Positions 20,986-31,992 of a stretch of 64,000 nucleotides of DNA are shown one piece after another; the stretch's first letter is position 1, and the number at the start of each line of letters is the position of its first letter. Made by a program: the position numbers and the translations under genes. The notes below the pieces were generated by a model. The model was given only the letters and a program-made list of their open reading frames with translations. It did not search any database and was not told the DNA's origin. Source of the DNA: Toxorhynchites rutilus septentrionalis (taxonomy: Eukaryota > Arthropoda > Insecta > Diptera > Culicidae); NCBI RefSeq assembly GCF_029784135.1, contig NC_073744.1, positions 80,393,935 through 80,457,934 on the forward strand, read 5' to 3'.

Positions 20986-22754
20986 AATGGCTCTCCCGCC
21001 CGATGTAAAAAACGAAGATGAAGAAGTTGATCACAAATATCTGAAATATTGCATTTCTCGACAATTTGGATGGTATTCGAGAATTCGCAGCTACATGACC
21101 GCAGAGTGGTTTTCACCTATTGGCTCACCTGGTAGTACATTTCTTATTGCCTTGCTTTCTGTGCACCTTTCAGAAGCGCATAAACACTAATAATAATAAA
21201 CCACCCTCAGGGCCGAGATGGAAAATGAAAGGTGGGAAGATTTTTAAATCTGTGACGTCACAGATTTTGTTTATGTATGTTACTTTTCTTATAATAATCC
21301 ACTACATAGGAAAAGTGTTGTTATTGAAAGTTAAAATAAGCAGATGTAATGAACGAGCTATTTTTTTTCTTAACTCAGTGCTAGCGTTCAAAATCATAAG
21401 GAAATTTTAGCAGAAATGTAAATGAACAAAGTCAGAGTCACAGAATCTTTTGTTCCTTTGGCGGAGAAACTTTTGACATTGCATAGGAAAAAAGGTTGCA
21501 AGTTTTTTTTTTCATGTAAAATGCACTTGAAAAATAAATTTAATTGACTTCGTATAACCTAGATTGAGACGAAAAATTTTCCGCTTGCGTCTTAGTTTTA
21601 GACAACTGAAGTGCTCAGTACCCTAATTGTGAAAAAAGCAATTACAATTGCTGACAAGAGATAAACTTCCATGAAGTTGCTCTAAAATCCAAACAGAGTA
21701 CACATTAGAACATTATTTCTGATATAAGAAGAAATCAATGAAAAAATGAAACATTTTAGTTCGTAAAATGTTCTGTTTTTTTATAATGCGAAAAATATTT
21801 TTTGGAAATATGTATTTAGTTTCTGTTTATCGTTATTCGTTGAAACATTCAATTTTGTACCATTTGAGAAACTGACTGGTATGCCTGGTATGTGAACTTC
21901 CTACGTTCCTGGCTACTAATACAATAAAAGTTTAACACAACCAAAAAAAAGTTTAACACAACCAAACCCGTGAGTTTTTGTAAATGTAGTGTGTTGTGAA
22001 ATATATAGCCAAATGGTTAGGAGAGCGTCGTGTTTTAAGTAATCGTCGAATAACTTAGGAACAAATTTTAAGATGGCAAAACTGCCTTCTTTAAATTTTC
22101 GCGAATTTGACGATTGTTTCGAGTTAATTATGATTAGCGAACCTTGTTTCATAGATTTGCCTTGAGCTCACCGAGTAAGGCGCTTATATCAATGTATAAC
22201 GGGTGAAGCAACATCATCACTTCAATAAGAAGAGTATTACGGTTTGTGGAGCGGGGGTTGTTTGTTTTGTTATTGCTAGGATACGCCATTTTTGCATTTC
22301 CACATGCGAGAGTAGTGAAAACGAGAATGAAATTCTACAAAATCATCCCTTCTTTTTCACATAAATTCGCGAAAGCCGAACATAGTAGGCATCGTTCGAA
22401 TAAGCGTCGTAGCTGTTTGTAGAGAGCCGCCGGCAGCGTTCTGATGCTGTTTGTAACCAATACCGACAGCAATTCCAATATGGCTGGAAGTGCATTTTAT
22501 ATGATTGATTCACCTGGTATATTTAGAGGCGCCTTGGTTTGATAGTTTGACAGTGACAGCTAGATTTGCACCACATCTTGACTCGCGGATCATATACTCT
22601 TGGCCGGGGCCTGTAATAAACACAATGAAAGCGAATGAAAAACCGTACAACAGTGACTTTGGAACTGTACACAGCCGCCCGCCTTGTGTCTTTTATCTCA
22701 TTCACATCTCCTTCTCGAGCCCCCACTCTCATTGCCAAATCCGCGCGGGAGAGC
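20986..22754. other. intergenic, nothing recognised
   Basis: Features seen are a perfect 22-bp palindrome at 21246-21267 and a direct repeat of AAGTTTAACACAACCAAA at about 21927-21966. No gene was recognised in the AT-rich remainder. Confidence 0.35.
21246..21267. promoter_or_regulatory. perfect 22-bp palindrome with a CRE core
   Basis: The palindrome is centred on TGACGTCA, the consensus cAMP-response/bZIP site, with arms extending seven bases to each side. Nothing else suggests a promoter here, so a functional role is speculative. Confidence 0.3.
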
Positions 22755-22759
22755 CGCAG

Positions 22760-23157
22760 TGTAAGCAGTGTAAAAATCTGGTCCGGCGTTGAGCATGAAT
22801 CCGACCTGATAACTTCCCACAAACTTGTTTACTATTGGCGATAGACGGTGGAAGAAGATCTGAGACAGAATTTTGTAGGCAGTTGGGACAAAAGAGGCCT
22901 ATCTTTCCACTCCACCGGTAACTGTTCTGTGTCTCAGATCCTGTGAACCGGTGTGAATCGCTACAATAAATCACTAATGGTCGCAGCGACTCAGGGGTCC
23001 TACAGAAGATCAATCGGTGTATACACACTCTTACACTCAAGTTTTCCCGGACCTGCATTGAACTTCCTTAACAGTTGCATTGTTTTTCTTTAGGTTGGTA
23101 ATGGCCTCCTCAACTTCAACCATCGTGAGAGACGGTACATCGTCGTACAATCGGCAT
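22760..23157 (-). pseudogene. LINE reverse transcriptase N-terminal part (copy 4)
   Basis: Read on the minus strand, the fragment opens VPSLTMVEVEEAITNLKKN, the block preceding RT motif 1 in this LINE family. After a degraded stretch it continues AYKILSQIFFHRLSPIV, NKFVGSYQVGFMLNAGPD. It stops before the first catalytic D. It overlaps the inverted part of copy 3 (both contain QVGFMLN), so it is a separate insertion or a duplicated piece. Confidence 0.75.
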
Positions 23158-23159
23158 CG

Positions 23160-25705
23160 TTGAATTTAAAATTTTCCTCATAATTTTATATTAATCATTT
23201 AATCACTTTCAAATCGCTAGTACTCTAACCTGATGTTCAATGATAAGAATACATTAAATGCACCGAAAGGATTCCAATGGTTACCTGAAAGAAAAAAGAA
23301 AATAAGTTTTTATAAAAAGTTTTGAATGTTTTGGGTATGAAGGTGGAAAATTGCATAATATTTGCGAAATCATATTATTTGCTTGAGTTTCAATAAAAGA
23401 CTGAATTTATTGAATATGAGGGAGTGCAAAGGAGTGTAAAGGAGTAAAGGAGTGTAAGTGATTTGATCGATTTTTCTTCATCAACTGTTTCTTTAGTTAA
23501 CAACTCAACTGCAAAAACGTTCCAATTTGAGTTTGCTAGAGAATCCGATAGATGCAGTTCTGTCCTATCATCAACATTGTCAAATACAGCTGGGAATGTA
23601 TTTGAAATGACACAGCTCTTACCGCTGAAAAATTCTTTTTATGCGCCACATTTCGACGCCATTTCAACCCAACAACAATGCTCGAATTCATGAAAATTGA
23701 ATGTTCGATCAGAAATTCACTGATAAGTAATCCACGATTCATCAGTCATATAGCTGACGATCAGACTGCAGCGGCAACAAGATTCTCCAAATGGCCGTAC
23801 TCAAGGCCAAGAGTTTAGAATAGTTTTCCAAATTGGCCTTTTTCAAGGCTAGAGGCTAACGAATTATGAAAATTAAAAGCCTCTATTATTCAAAACATCA
23901 TTATTATCATCACCAATAAGGAGTCCGAACGCATTCCTAAATTAACCTAAGCTCTCTTCAGGTCAAAGCAAATATAATAATCAATTTACTTTTCATTACA
24001 CAGAATATTACTTTTCAAATGCATCGAAAGTTTTAAAATTTTACTCTATCAGAAAGCATTGATGACTCTGATCGATGGGATTGTATGGTTAAGTAGAAGC
24101 AGCTGAAGGTGGTTGTCTCCGCCCAGAGAGCTTTTTGAGCAGAGTACCGGTGTTGAGTGAGAGTAGACTGGCTACCCGATTTTCTAGTGGAGATGAGAAC
24201 GCATAAGTCAAAGCTGGTCTATATTGATCGATGGTTTATTTGCAACTGGCTTATTGAACGTGCATTGCTCTATTCATACGACATTTTAATAGCCTATAGT
24301 AATTGTTTCTTTGATCGGGTTCCTTCTCGAATGTTTGCTATAAACAATTACAGGTTCGTTTCCATCCGTTCCTCTTCTATGACAATTGGGTTGTTATTGT
24401 TTATATGATTGTTATCCTCAAAGGCGAGTATTTTGTATCGTTCGATTATGTGTAAAAAATTATATTTTCAGGCTGTGAACTAGTAAAAGGTAAGTAAGAA
24501 TACGTATATATGTATTTAAAATAATATCTGTCATTTCTTTGTTGGCCGTGATAGTGGTTGATGCATGATTCATTCTTGTACCAGCGAGAACAATCTTCTT
24601 CTAGATACCCTGGCGATTCTATATTTGTTCCACCACCATCAAGGTAGACAACACCTTGACAACGCATAAAATCAACTATTCTTACGTGTGACTCAATCAT
24701 ACTTAAATACACCCCACTTAACGGTATGCAAACAACGTTGTACGTCCTATTTAATATTTCTCTTCTACCATGCTTCTGCGCGTCAGTGCAGGCTCTGCAC
24801 TATGCTGGCTTTGTGCATATTCTGAGAATGCATTCTGAGGCGGAAAATTTTACACGTCCGTTCAACGAGGTAGCAAAGTGAAAACGAAGGTTGGCCAGAG
24901 CACAATATTAATAGTAACTGTCAAGTGATCTCTCATGTAAATATGTGTATTGAATACATTTTGTACTAAATTGAATAAAACATTTTTTTTTTTACTTTAT
25001 GTGCATGCCATAAATGCATAGATGAAGAACTTATACAAGTCTACAATTGTTTTGCTAAACAAATAGCGATAGTACCATTACAAATAAATATTTCTACTGG
25101 GCAATTGAAAGATAGCAAGCGCGCTATTCGAATTGAAGTAATGAAGCGCCGACGTAAAGTACAAATATTTTTTTCAAAACACATCTGTCAACTAAACGAC
25201 TGTTTTATAACTGAATGCTGTAACTTATTCTCTAAATGAAGATAAAGTACCGTATTTTGGAGAAATATTACGATTAGCGTTACAATTTCATCTCATTGCG
25301 AGGGTATCATTTTTATTAGTACTTAGTTGATGCACACGTGTATGCTTACATAGGAATTTGTTTTTCTAGAATCACAAGTTTTCTTTTGTTTGATCCCACA
25401 TAATAGGTAACACATATTGTCACATATCACATGATTGATGAAACAATAATGATGCTTCAAAAAACGCTTTTCATGCGCGCAAAATTTGTAAATAGGTTTT
25501 TCATGAAAAACTCAACATCGATTTCCGTCGGCAGAAGTAGTTGGATTGTTTTAGATACACTTACACTTTATACACATAAAATATATGTGTGTATATAAAT
25601 ACGCGTGTATATATGAATACGCGTGTATATTCGAGGTCTAGTTGGGTATAACTCTAGGAACTCTATAATACACCTACAAAATAGGATACCTAGTCTAATT
25701 CTGAA
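23160..25705. other. intergenic, nothing recognised
   Basis: A short repeat (GGAGTGTAA/GGAGTGCAA variants) lies at 23421-23459. Near 24780-24870 a sequence containing TTTGTGCATATTCTGAGAAT is also present inverted near 49335-49410. A 22-bp string near 25309-25331 (ATTTTTATTAGTACTTAGTT) is identical to part of the SINE body at 7558-7578 and may be a SINE relic. No genes were recognised. Confidence 0.35.
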
Positions 25706-25710
25706 ATATG

Positions 25711-25922
25711 AGGGTCTTTGTAGCCACAATGGATGCGCGTTCGCTTACTAAGCGATCGATTCATCCATACAAGCTCTACTTGAAGCTGATCTGCTCTGCA
25801 AAAAACATCGGGCTGTTGTACTATTAATAACACAACAATGGTCATATCAACTGTCCGATCTAACCGATCGATGATAGAACAGAAGGAATACTACTATGGC
25901 TGTTGTGTAATTTACAATGTAT
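25711..25922 (+). mobile_element. ~490-bp-type SINE, deleted copy
   Basis: It starts AGGGTCTTTGTAGCCACAAT and follows the other two copies through GCGTTCGCTTACTAAGCGATC, CTGCTCTGCAAAAAACATC and ACTGTCCGATCTAACC. The B-box region and the last ~200 bp including the tail are missing. It is more diverged than the copies at 16.5 and 40.7 kb and therefore older. Confidence 0.75.
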
Positions 25923-27775
25923 AGTTTTTTTTCTATTTTCCACCTAGATTTCATTTCGTTAAGAAATTAAATGTTAGACTATCTGCATTTTTATTTCTAT
26001 TTTTGTTTCTGTTGTTGTCAATTTACAGTGGGTTTCCTCTTCAACGTATTGTTGTGGGTATTTGAAAAAATATAAATCATAGATACTTCCGAGAGTCCAA
26101 TAACATTTTCCCAAAAGTAAACCGACGTACAAAACAAGTATTAGCGCAGCGAAGTCATCCATTTCTCAAATGTCGTTCATCTAATCGGTGCCGCCCGCCG
26201 TCACTCCATCGGAACAATCCAGCAATTAATTGCTTCGCTTCACATTTCACCGAGCAGAGCACATCTTCGAAAGTAGTCCCACGATGCTAGTTTTGACAAC
26301 CGCGGGTCTCCGTAGTCCACATATCTCGTGTCCATAACGTAACGTCCCAACTAGGCGAAATGGAAAACGAAAGTCGTCATACCGTGTGATGATTTGTAGT
26401 CCACGCGGATTTCCCTGCCGTCATCATTAGAGCGAAACATGGATACTTGTACGAGAGTCATTCGCCGTTTGTTGTTGGGCATGTCTTTGCCCCCTCCTCC
26501 TCCTGTTTCTCCTGGAACCACTCGAGATCGATGTCTTCGATACATCGTTGCGTACCACAACCTTTGTGGCATGGTTCAACTTTTACGTGATTACATTTCC
26601 ATTTTTGGTTGGAAAACTTCACAACATGATTTATTTATGGATCGATCGGCAACAGTACGCACTATTAATTAGGGGTTCAGAAACGCGTGGGAGATTGTTC
26701 CGGGCAGAGGAAAAAAATGTAACCGAACAGCTATCCGGAAGCACATATCATAAATTTTTCGGTAGTTGAGGAGGGAACCCATTTGTGTCTGCCTGCAATC
26801 TTAATCGATGATTTGTTTCCCGACAGGAACGTGCCAGAAGCTGTTCGTCTTCTTCAGTCAGTCGCTCAAATCAACCAAGAGTCACTCTTCATTGGTTAGT
26901 CAGTCAACGTAAGGGATTTTCTTCTCCCGAAAATAACATCAATTAGTCCGGGATTACCACTCCATTTCTTCTGCTATTGCCAGTGATGAGCGACTCGGGA
27001 GAGGTAGTTGGTCGGCTCATGGAAGCCAGGAAAGTGCACTTTGTAATTAAATTTGTATGTTACGAGCGCTTTGTAGGAGATAACGAAGCACCACTATGGA
27101 AATATAAGGAATAATTGGGGCGGAATCGTCTCAATCGAGGAAGAGTACGGCGACCAAGGCGGCACTCGAGATGATTCAGACATAAATGTGGGTGTGCTTT
27201 GAAACGCATAAAAAAAAGGCGATATCCCAATCACTGAAATTCTTCTGGTTTGTTATGCGATTACGGTTGGTGTGTAAACGAACGGTAGAGAAAAAAAACT
27301 AGAAATGAATCAGTGTTTCATCTGGAACGTGCATCGTGTGGAATTAATTTTTCTGATGGAAGATATATGCACTGCCGGTCCATCTCAAACTTTTTGACAG
27401 AACTGATCGTAATGAGCGAAATGCACACGAATTCAAGTACCGCAAGTCGGGGTGACATTGGACAAAACATGGAAAGGTTTGACTTTGAGAATGCTATCAT
27501 GTTTTTTAATCGTTAGAGTGAACCATCCACACGACCTGTAGATTACTCTGATTACATAACATTGAAATGTGAAATGACGAAGCAAAAAGAGCACCAGCCA
27601 AACTTCTTAATTCGAATTATTAGTTTAAAATGCAACCCATATTCTAACAATTGATTAACTTTTTTTTTGCATGCTACAATCATGATATCTGTATCTCCTT
27701 TTATGTCTCAGCTACTAATCAGTGATACAATACAAAATTATTTCGTGAAAAGTCACATCAATTATCATATTGAGT
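25923..27775. other. intergenic, nothing recognised
   Basis: No transposon signature or gene was recognised. It lacks the repeats seen elsewhere and could be unique host sequence. The open frames at 26351-26769 overlap on both strands without motifs. Confidence 0.35.
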
Positions 27776-27778
27776 TTT

Positions 27779-27905
27779 TACGTGGTTGATAAGTGCCACG
27801 TAAAAAACGGCTTGAATTTCGAAATCAGCGTAAAAAACCGCGTAAAATCCAAAATCCGCGTAAATTCCAAAAACCGCGTAAAATAAAACCGCGTAGAAAG
27901 CGACT
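27779..27905. repeat. CCGCGTAAA-type minisatellite
   Basis: Degenerate units of roughly 18-22 bp containing CCGCGTAAA or CAGCGTAAA followed by ATTCC/ATCCAAAAT are repeated at least five times. It is directly followed by a tandem dimer repeat. Confidence 0.65.
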
Positions 27906-27941
27906 TCAGTGTACATGATTTTCTTATATATGTATATTAGG

Positions 27942-28277
27942 GTGCCAATGAAAATTATCATTTCGAATTTCAAAAAGTTACCACATGGAAAATGTTCACC
28001 ACCTCGAAAATACACCCTATGCAAAATATTAGCTCAATCGGACTTAAGGGAGAGTGGCACAAAGCAATCGAAGTTTGAGTTTTTCGAAAATCGAAAAATC
28101 ACCCAAGAAAAACGGAGCCTAAAAAAATGGATGCCGAATGTCTTAAAATTGCATGAAACATCGAAATAAATCTACTGTCATCTCATTTTTTTGTCAAAAA
28201 TCGACACTCAGAGAGTTTTTTCGGAATACGAAGCAAAACGTATGGTTTAGGGGACCAATGAAAGTGATCATCTCGAT
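27942..28277. repeat. tandem dimer repeat, unit about 311 bp (interrupted)
   Basis: Unit 1 begins GTGCCAATGAAAATTATCAT and contains ATGCAAAATATTAGCTCAAT and GCCGAATGTCTTAAAATTGC. Unit 2 begins at about 28253 with CCAATGAAAGTGATCATCTC, is split at 28277 by a LINE, and resumes at 29402-29650 with ATGCAAAATATTGACTCTAT and GCCTAATGTCTTATAATTGC. Non-coding; class unknown. Confidence 0.65.
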
Positions 28278-29401
28278 GTCCACAAGTTCAGTTTTGGTCG
28301 AAAAATTATTCAAGATTACCTTAGCATGGGTTCCCTCTCATTGCTCGATTCCGGGGAATGAGAAAGCGGACTCGCTAGCTAAAGTGGGCGCTTCAGAAGG
28401 CACACTTTTTGAAAGGCAAATTGCTTATAACGAATTTTTTCACATTCCTCGTCAGGACACACTCGTTAGTTGGCAGCGCATGTGGAGTGAAGATGAGTTC
28501 GGTCGTTGGTTACACACGATTATCCCTAAGGTCTCGACGAGTGCATCAATGTTTTTGAAATTCAAGGGATTGAATGTAGGTCGTGATTTCATTCGCGTGA
28601 TATCTCGGCTTATGTCCAATCACTACAACCTAAACGCGCATCTCTATCGCATTGGGCTCGCAGCAAACAATCTTTGTGATTGTGGCGATGGCTACCACGA
28701 CATCGAGCATTTTGTCTGGTCGTGTATCCGGTTCCATGCTGCTCGCTCTCAGCTCTCTAGAGCACTGAGAGCAAAAGGCAGACAATCGGATATCCCCGTC
28801 CGGGATATCTTAGGTAGCCGGGATCCTGATCTTCTGCTTCATCTATACCTGTTCCTCAGAAACGCCGATGTCAACGTTTAATGATGTTTCCTTCGTTGTG
28901 TCCCCGTTTCATAACCCTCCTACCCGATCGATAAACTTTTACTTAGTCGCGGCAATACATACACACACTCTTTACAGATGCACGGGCCAAAGGTTGTGCA
29001 GTCCACTGATCATTCAACAAGAGCCAAAGGTTGTACCGCTCATGACAACTCTACACGAACTGATGATTGCGCCGGCTAGTGACCATTCTATCCTGGATTC
29101 CTCGAGTCGAGAAAGACGCACCACGCTAGATATGGGGTACAGACTAGGGAGCGTTGCTGATTAATGGTCAACTGCATCCCAATAGGAAGTAGCCCGTGTC
29201 GGGCACACGTATAGAGCATCGAAGACTGCAACATACCAATTATGAGAACACTTGTAATACTAACCTCGAGCCAACCGCGAGTAATCGGTTACATATTACT
29301 AACATAGTTGTAAGACAAAAATTGTCAAAATATTGGACTCCCGGCCCCGTCAGGCTAACGCCACATGTGCCTTAATAAAAAATATATTTTGGAAAAAAAA
29401 A
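28278..29401 (+). mobile_element. I-type LINE, 5'-truncated copy with poly(A)
   Basis: This copy keeps the last part of the RNase H domain, the C-terminal region, the whole 3' UTR and a poly(A) tail. An 8-bp duplication ATCTCGAT flanks it (28270-28277 and 29402-29409), and joining the flanks restores the interrupted unit of the surrounding repeat. Homology to the longer copy at 47.3-49.1 kb starts at about 28291. The first ~13 bases (GTCCACAAGTTCA) match neither flank nor LINE and look like junction filler. Confidence 0.88.
28291..28881 (+). pseudogene. I-type LINE ORF2 C-terminus (RNase H end and C-terminal zinc region)
   Basis: The frame begins LVEKLFKITLAWVPSHC, then SIPGNEKADSLAKVGA, the last conserved block of a LINE-encoded RNase H domain (W-V-P-x-H and G-N-E-x-A-D). 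The C-terminal part has a CDCGDGYHDIEHFVWSC motif, a Cys/His cluster conserved in these ORF2 proteins, and ends LRNADVNV at 28881. The frame is uninterrupted from the truncation point to the natural stop and very close to the 47-kb copy, so the insertion is young. Truncation removes endonuclease, RT and most of RNase H, so it is inert. Confidence 0.88.
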
Positions 29402-29661
29402 ATCTCGATTTTTCATATGGAACTTCATGCGATATGTTGATTTACACGGAAAAATGTCCAATGCAAAATATTGACTCTATCCGGCTTCATTTATTAGTGT
29501 CGCAGACCTTTCAAAAATTCTTTTTTGATGCCTAATGTCTTATAATTGCACGAAACGTTGTCAAAAACAAAAAAAAATGGCACTCGGTCGTTTTTCCATA
29601 TGAAAATAACAATAAATATCGACGTGTCATGCAGTTTTAAGACATTTGGCAAAAAAAAATG

Positions 29662-29787
29662 TGAGGGGTTGTATCTTGGAAATGACCGCATTTTCGAAGT
29701 AGAACTACGGAATTATATTTTTCAATCCGCTTGTGTATCGCTTCGGATATTATTATAGAATGCATCGATGTTTTTGAAATAACATAC
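29662..29787 (+). repeat. terminal fragment of the 2.3-kb repeat family
   Basis: GAGGGGTTGTATCTTGGAAA, then GACCGCATT, GTAGAACTACGG and CGGATATTATTATAGAATGC match, in the same order, the reverse complement of the right end of the element at 17946-20232. It is cut off by the mariner inserted at 29794. Confidence 0.6.
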
Positions 29788-29852
29788 TTTATAACAGTTC
29801 GGCTGAAAAGTTTATTTTTTGCAAAATTCAATTTTATTATTATTTAACATAA

Positions 29853-30135
29853 TCGCTTTCAAGGGTGATACAGCTATTATAGCGATCTTGCAACTTTTCG
29901 ATACAATTTTTATAGTACTCTTTCGGTTGTTCCTCAAAATAGGCTTCAGTTTCGATAATCTCTTCATCATCGGTCTTAAATGTCTTGCCAGCGAGCATTC
30001 TCTACAGGTTTGCGAACAGAAAATAGTCGATGGGGAGACATATCTGGAGAATACGGTGGATGCGGAAGTAATTCGAAGCCCAATTCATGCGATTTTGCCA
30101 TCAATACACGAAATTCGGGGTTTTCCATTTTTTTT
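29853..30135 (-). pseudogene. mariner transposase C-terminus
   Basis: The minus strand reads LLPHPPYSPDMSPHRLFSVR, the mariner HPPYSPDLAPSDY block with the third catalytic D, then ENARWQDI, and after a frameshift EEIIETEAYFEEQPKEYY followed by KNCIEKLQDRYNSCITLESD and a stop at 29853. The frame shift and the missing upstream catalytic residues make it dead. The order and spacing are typical of DD34D mariners. Confidence 0.85.
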
Positions 30136-30283
30136 CACAATAACAAAAGTTGATTCACTCTCAATTCTGTAACCAGTGTCTTACAATATCAACAAATATT
30201 CACGAGTAACGAATAGGATTTTATTTCAGTGTAAATGACTTTTTTTCAGCTTGAAACACACTGTCCTCATTATATTGATGACA

Positions 30284-30544
30284 ATATCTAGAGCAACATG
30301 TCAATAGGGTCTATCTTCTTTGATCGATTCTCTACATCTACATTCTCTTTCATTAATACCTCATCGGTAAAAGCATTTCCTAATGTATTCGACGATAATA
30401 AGTGTAAGAGGTAATCTCGTTTATCAAACTACATGGCAAAATTGGAGCAAAACCTGCCTGAAAGACCGTGGTTATCGGAAGAGAAAGTCGCTGAAAAGAA
30501 TCGATCAAAGAAGATAGACCCTTTTGACATGTTGCTCTAGATAT
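30284..30544. mobile_element. 261-bp MITE nested in the mariner
   Basis: Near-perfect inverted repeats of ~48 bp form the ends, starting ATATCTAGAGCAACATGTCA; the left arm has AATAGGG where the right has AAAAGGG. The interior is non-coding. The long terminal repeats would fold into a stable hairpin. The target duplication is obscured by the palindromic ATATC end. Confidence 0.75.
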
Positions 30545-31423
30545 CAAACGAGTTCAATTTGTTCATATCGCTGATGTATGAACATATTTACTATAATGAA
30601 TGAAAGCGGCATTGAGTAGGGTTCATAACTTCGCTGTTATTTATACTTCGAATATCAAAAGCAACAAATTAATATTCATCACATTCGGAACGATATTCGT
30701 CAAAATTCAAAAATAAAAAAAACTTGTCAGGCTGGACCATTTAGAGAACAAAAACGCCAGAGTTTGATGAAACGAACTTTATAATAAATCGCGCAGAATT
30801 TTGTTTGGCGAGACGGTAACAACGGCATAAATAAAAACCAACCACACACAGCTGCCTCAGGTTAAAAGTAAACAACAGCTGATATTCATTTGGCTAAAAT
30901 GAAATTCAATTCTGGCATCTTGAATAATCAAGATGAAAATGACACTGGGTGAAAAAATAAACTTCAAAACATATTGAAGAACAAAAGTTCATTTGCTCAT
31001 ATGCACTGGTTGTCTGGATCTGTCATGTTGATTTTCGTTTGGAATATATAGGTTTTCGATGCAACCTAGCCCGAAAATCTATGCATTTCAACACTTTTTT
31101 TCAACTCACGAATCAATAAACCGATTGCTGTCAAAATTTGACACGTATTCATTGAAAGATGGTGTTTAATTGTAGTCAAGTAAATTTTTGTAATAGGCGC
31201 CATCTAGACGTCAACCTTATGAACTTTTCAGCCTGTTAGCAAACCCTCATTCCATGAAACAACTATCAATTTTTTTACACAGAATGATTGCACTGAGCTG
31301 CGCGAGTAGAAATATTTCCTATCAATTGATGCAAATATCTCTGCGTACTCTCGAGTAATGTCGAAGTTTAAACGTAGTAGTTCCTTTCTCTTCTCTCCTT
31401 GCTCGTACAACAAACGCTCTACA

Positions 31424-31500
31424 CTGCGTTTCACAACTATAGAACCACTCATTTTTTCTGAGTTTCCAGAGATATGTAAGAAGTCGGTTGAATTAAAATG
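31424..31500 (-). repeat. inverted flanking repeat, left arm
   Basis: About 75 bp, containing CATATCTCTGGAAACTCAG in reverse complement, occur again in the opposite orientation at 34808-34895, on the other side of the DD37E transposon. The two arms lie just outside the transposon ends. Confidence 0.75.
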
Positions 31501-31992
31501 TATAGTGTATAATAAAGTCTGCTTCATTTAACATTGGAACAAATTCTTTTGCTCATTGTGGCGCTCCTAGTGGACGGATTTGGAAACTTTTTTCACTCAC
31601 GTGTCGGGAAATTCATTACCTTTCACCATGTATTTATGTCATAACACCAAACGATAGCATTTTGTAAACAACCGCCATGGAAGCCGAACGGAGAGATAAA
31701 ATTGTGCACAGTTTTCTTGAAAATCCATTGTTGTCGGCATCTAAGCTAGCTAAACAGCTTAAAATGCCCAGAAATACCGTATGGCGTGTTATCAAGCAGT
31801 ACAAGGAAACATTGACGACGGCGCGGAAGCCGCATTCGAAGCGTCGGAGTGGAACTGTCGACCGGAAACTGCGTGGGAAAGTCATCAAGGCCGCCAAGAG
31901 GAATCCCAATCTTTCAGACCGCGATTTGGCCAATAAGTTCCAGGCCGCTCACAGTACGGTGCGACGAATTCGTCTCCGGGAAGGAATAAGGT

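Larger units (their letters stand above)
29794..31236 (-). mobile_element. mariner element, decayed, with a nested MITE
   Basis: The ends are ACAGTTCGGCTGAAAAGTTT at the left and, inverted, ACAGGCTGAAAAGTTC at the right, flanked by TA on both sides (29792-29793 and 31237-31238). The element runs on the minus strand, with the transposase 3' end near the left border. Excluding the 261-bp MITE it is about 1.18 kb, a little shorter than usual for mariner. Only the C-terminal third of the transposase is recognisable; the region from 30600 to 31200 has no matching coding sequence. Confidence 0.75.
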
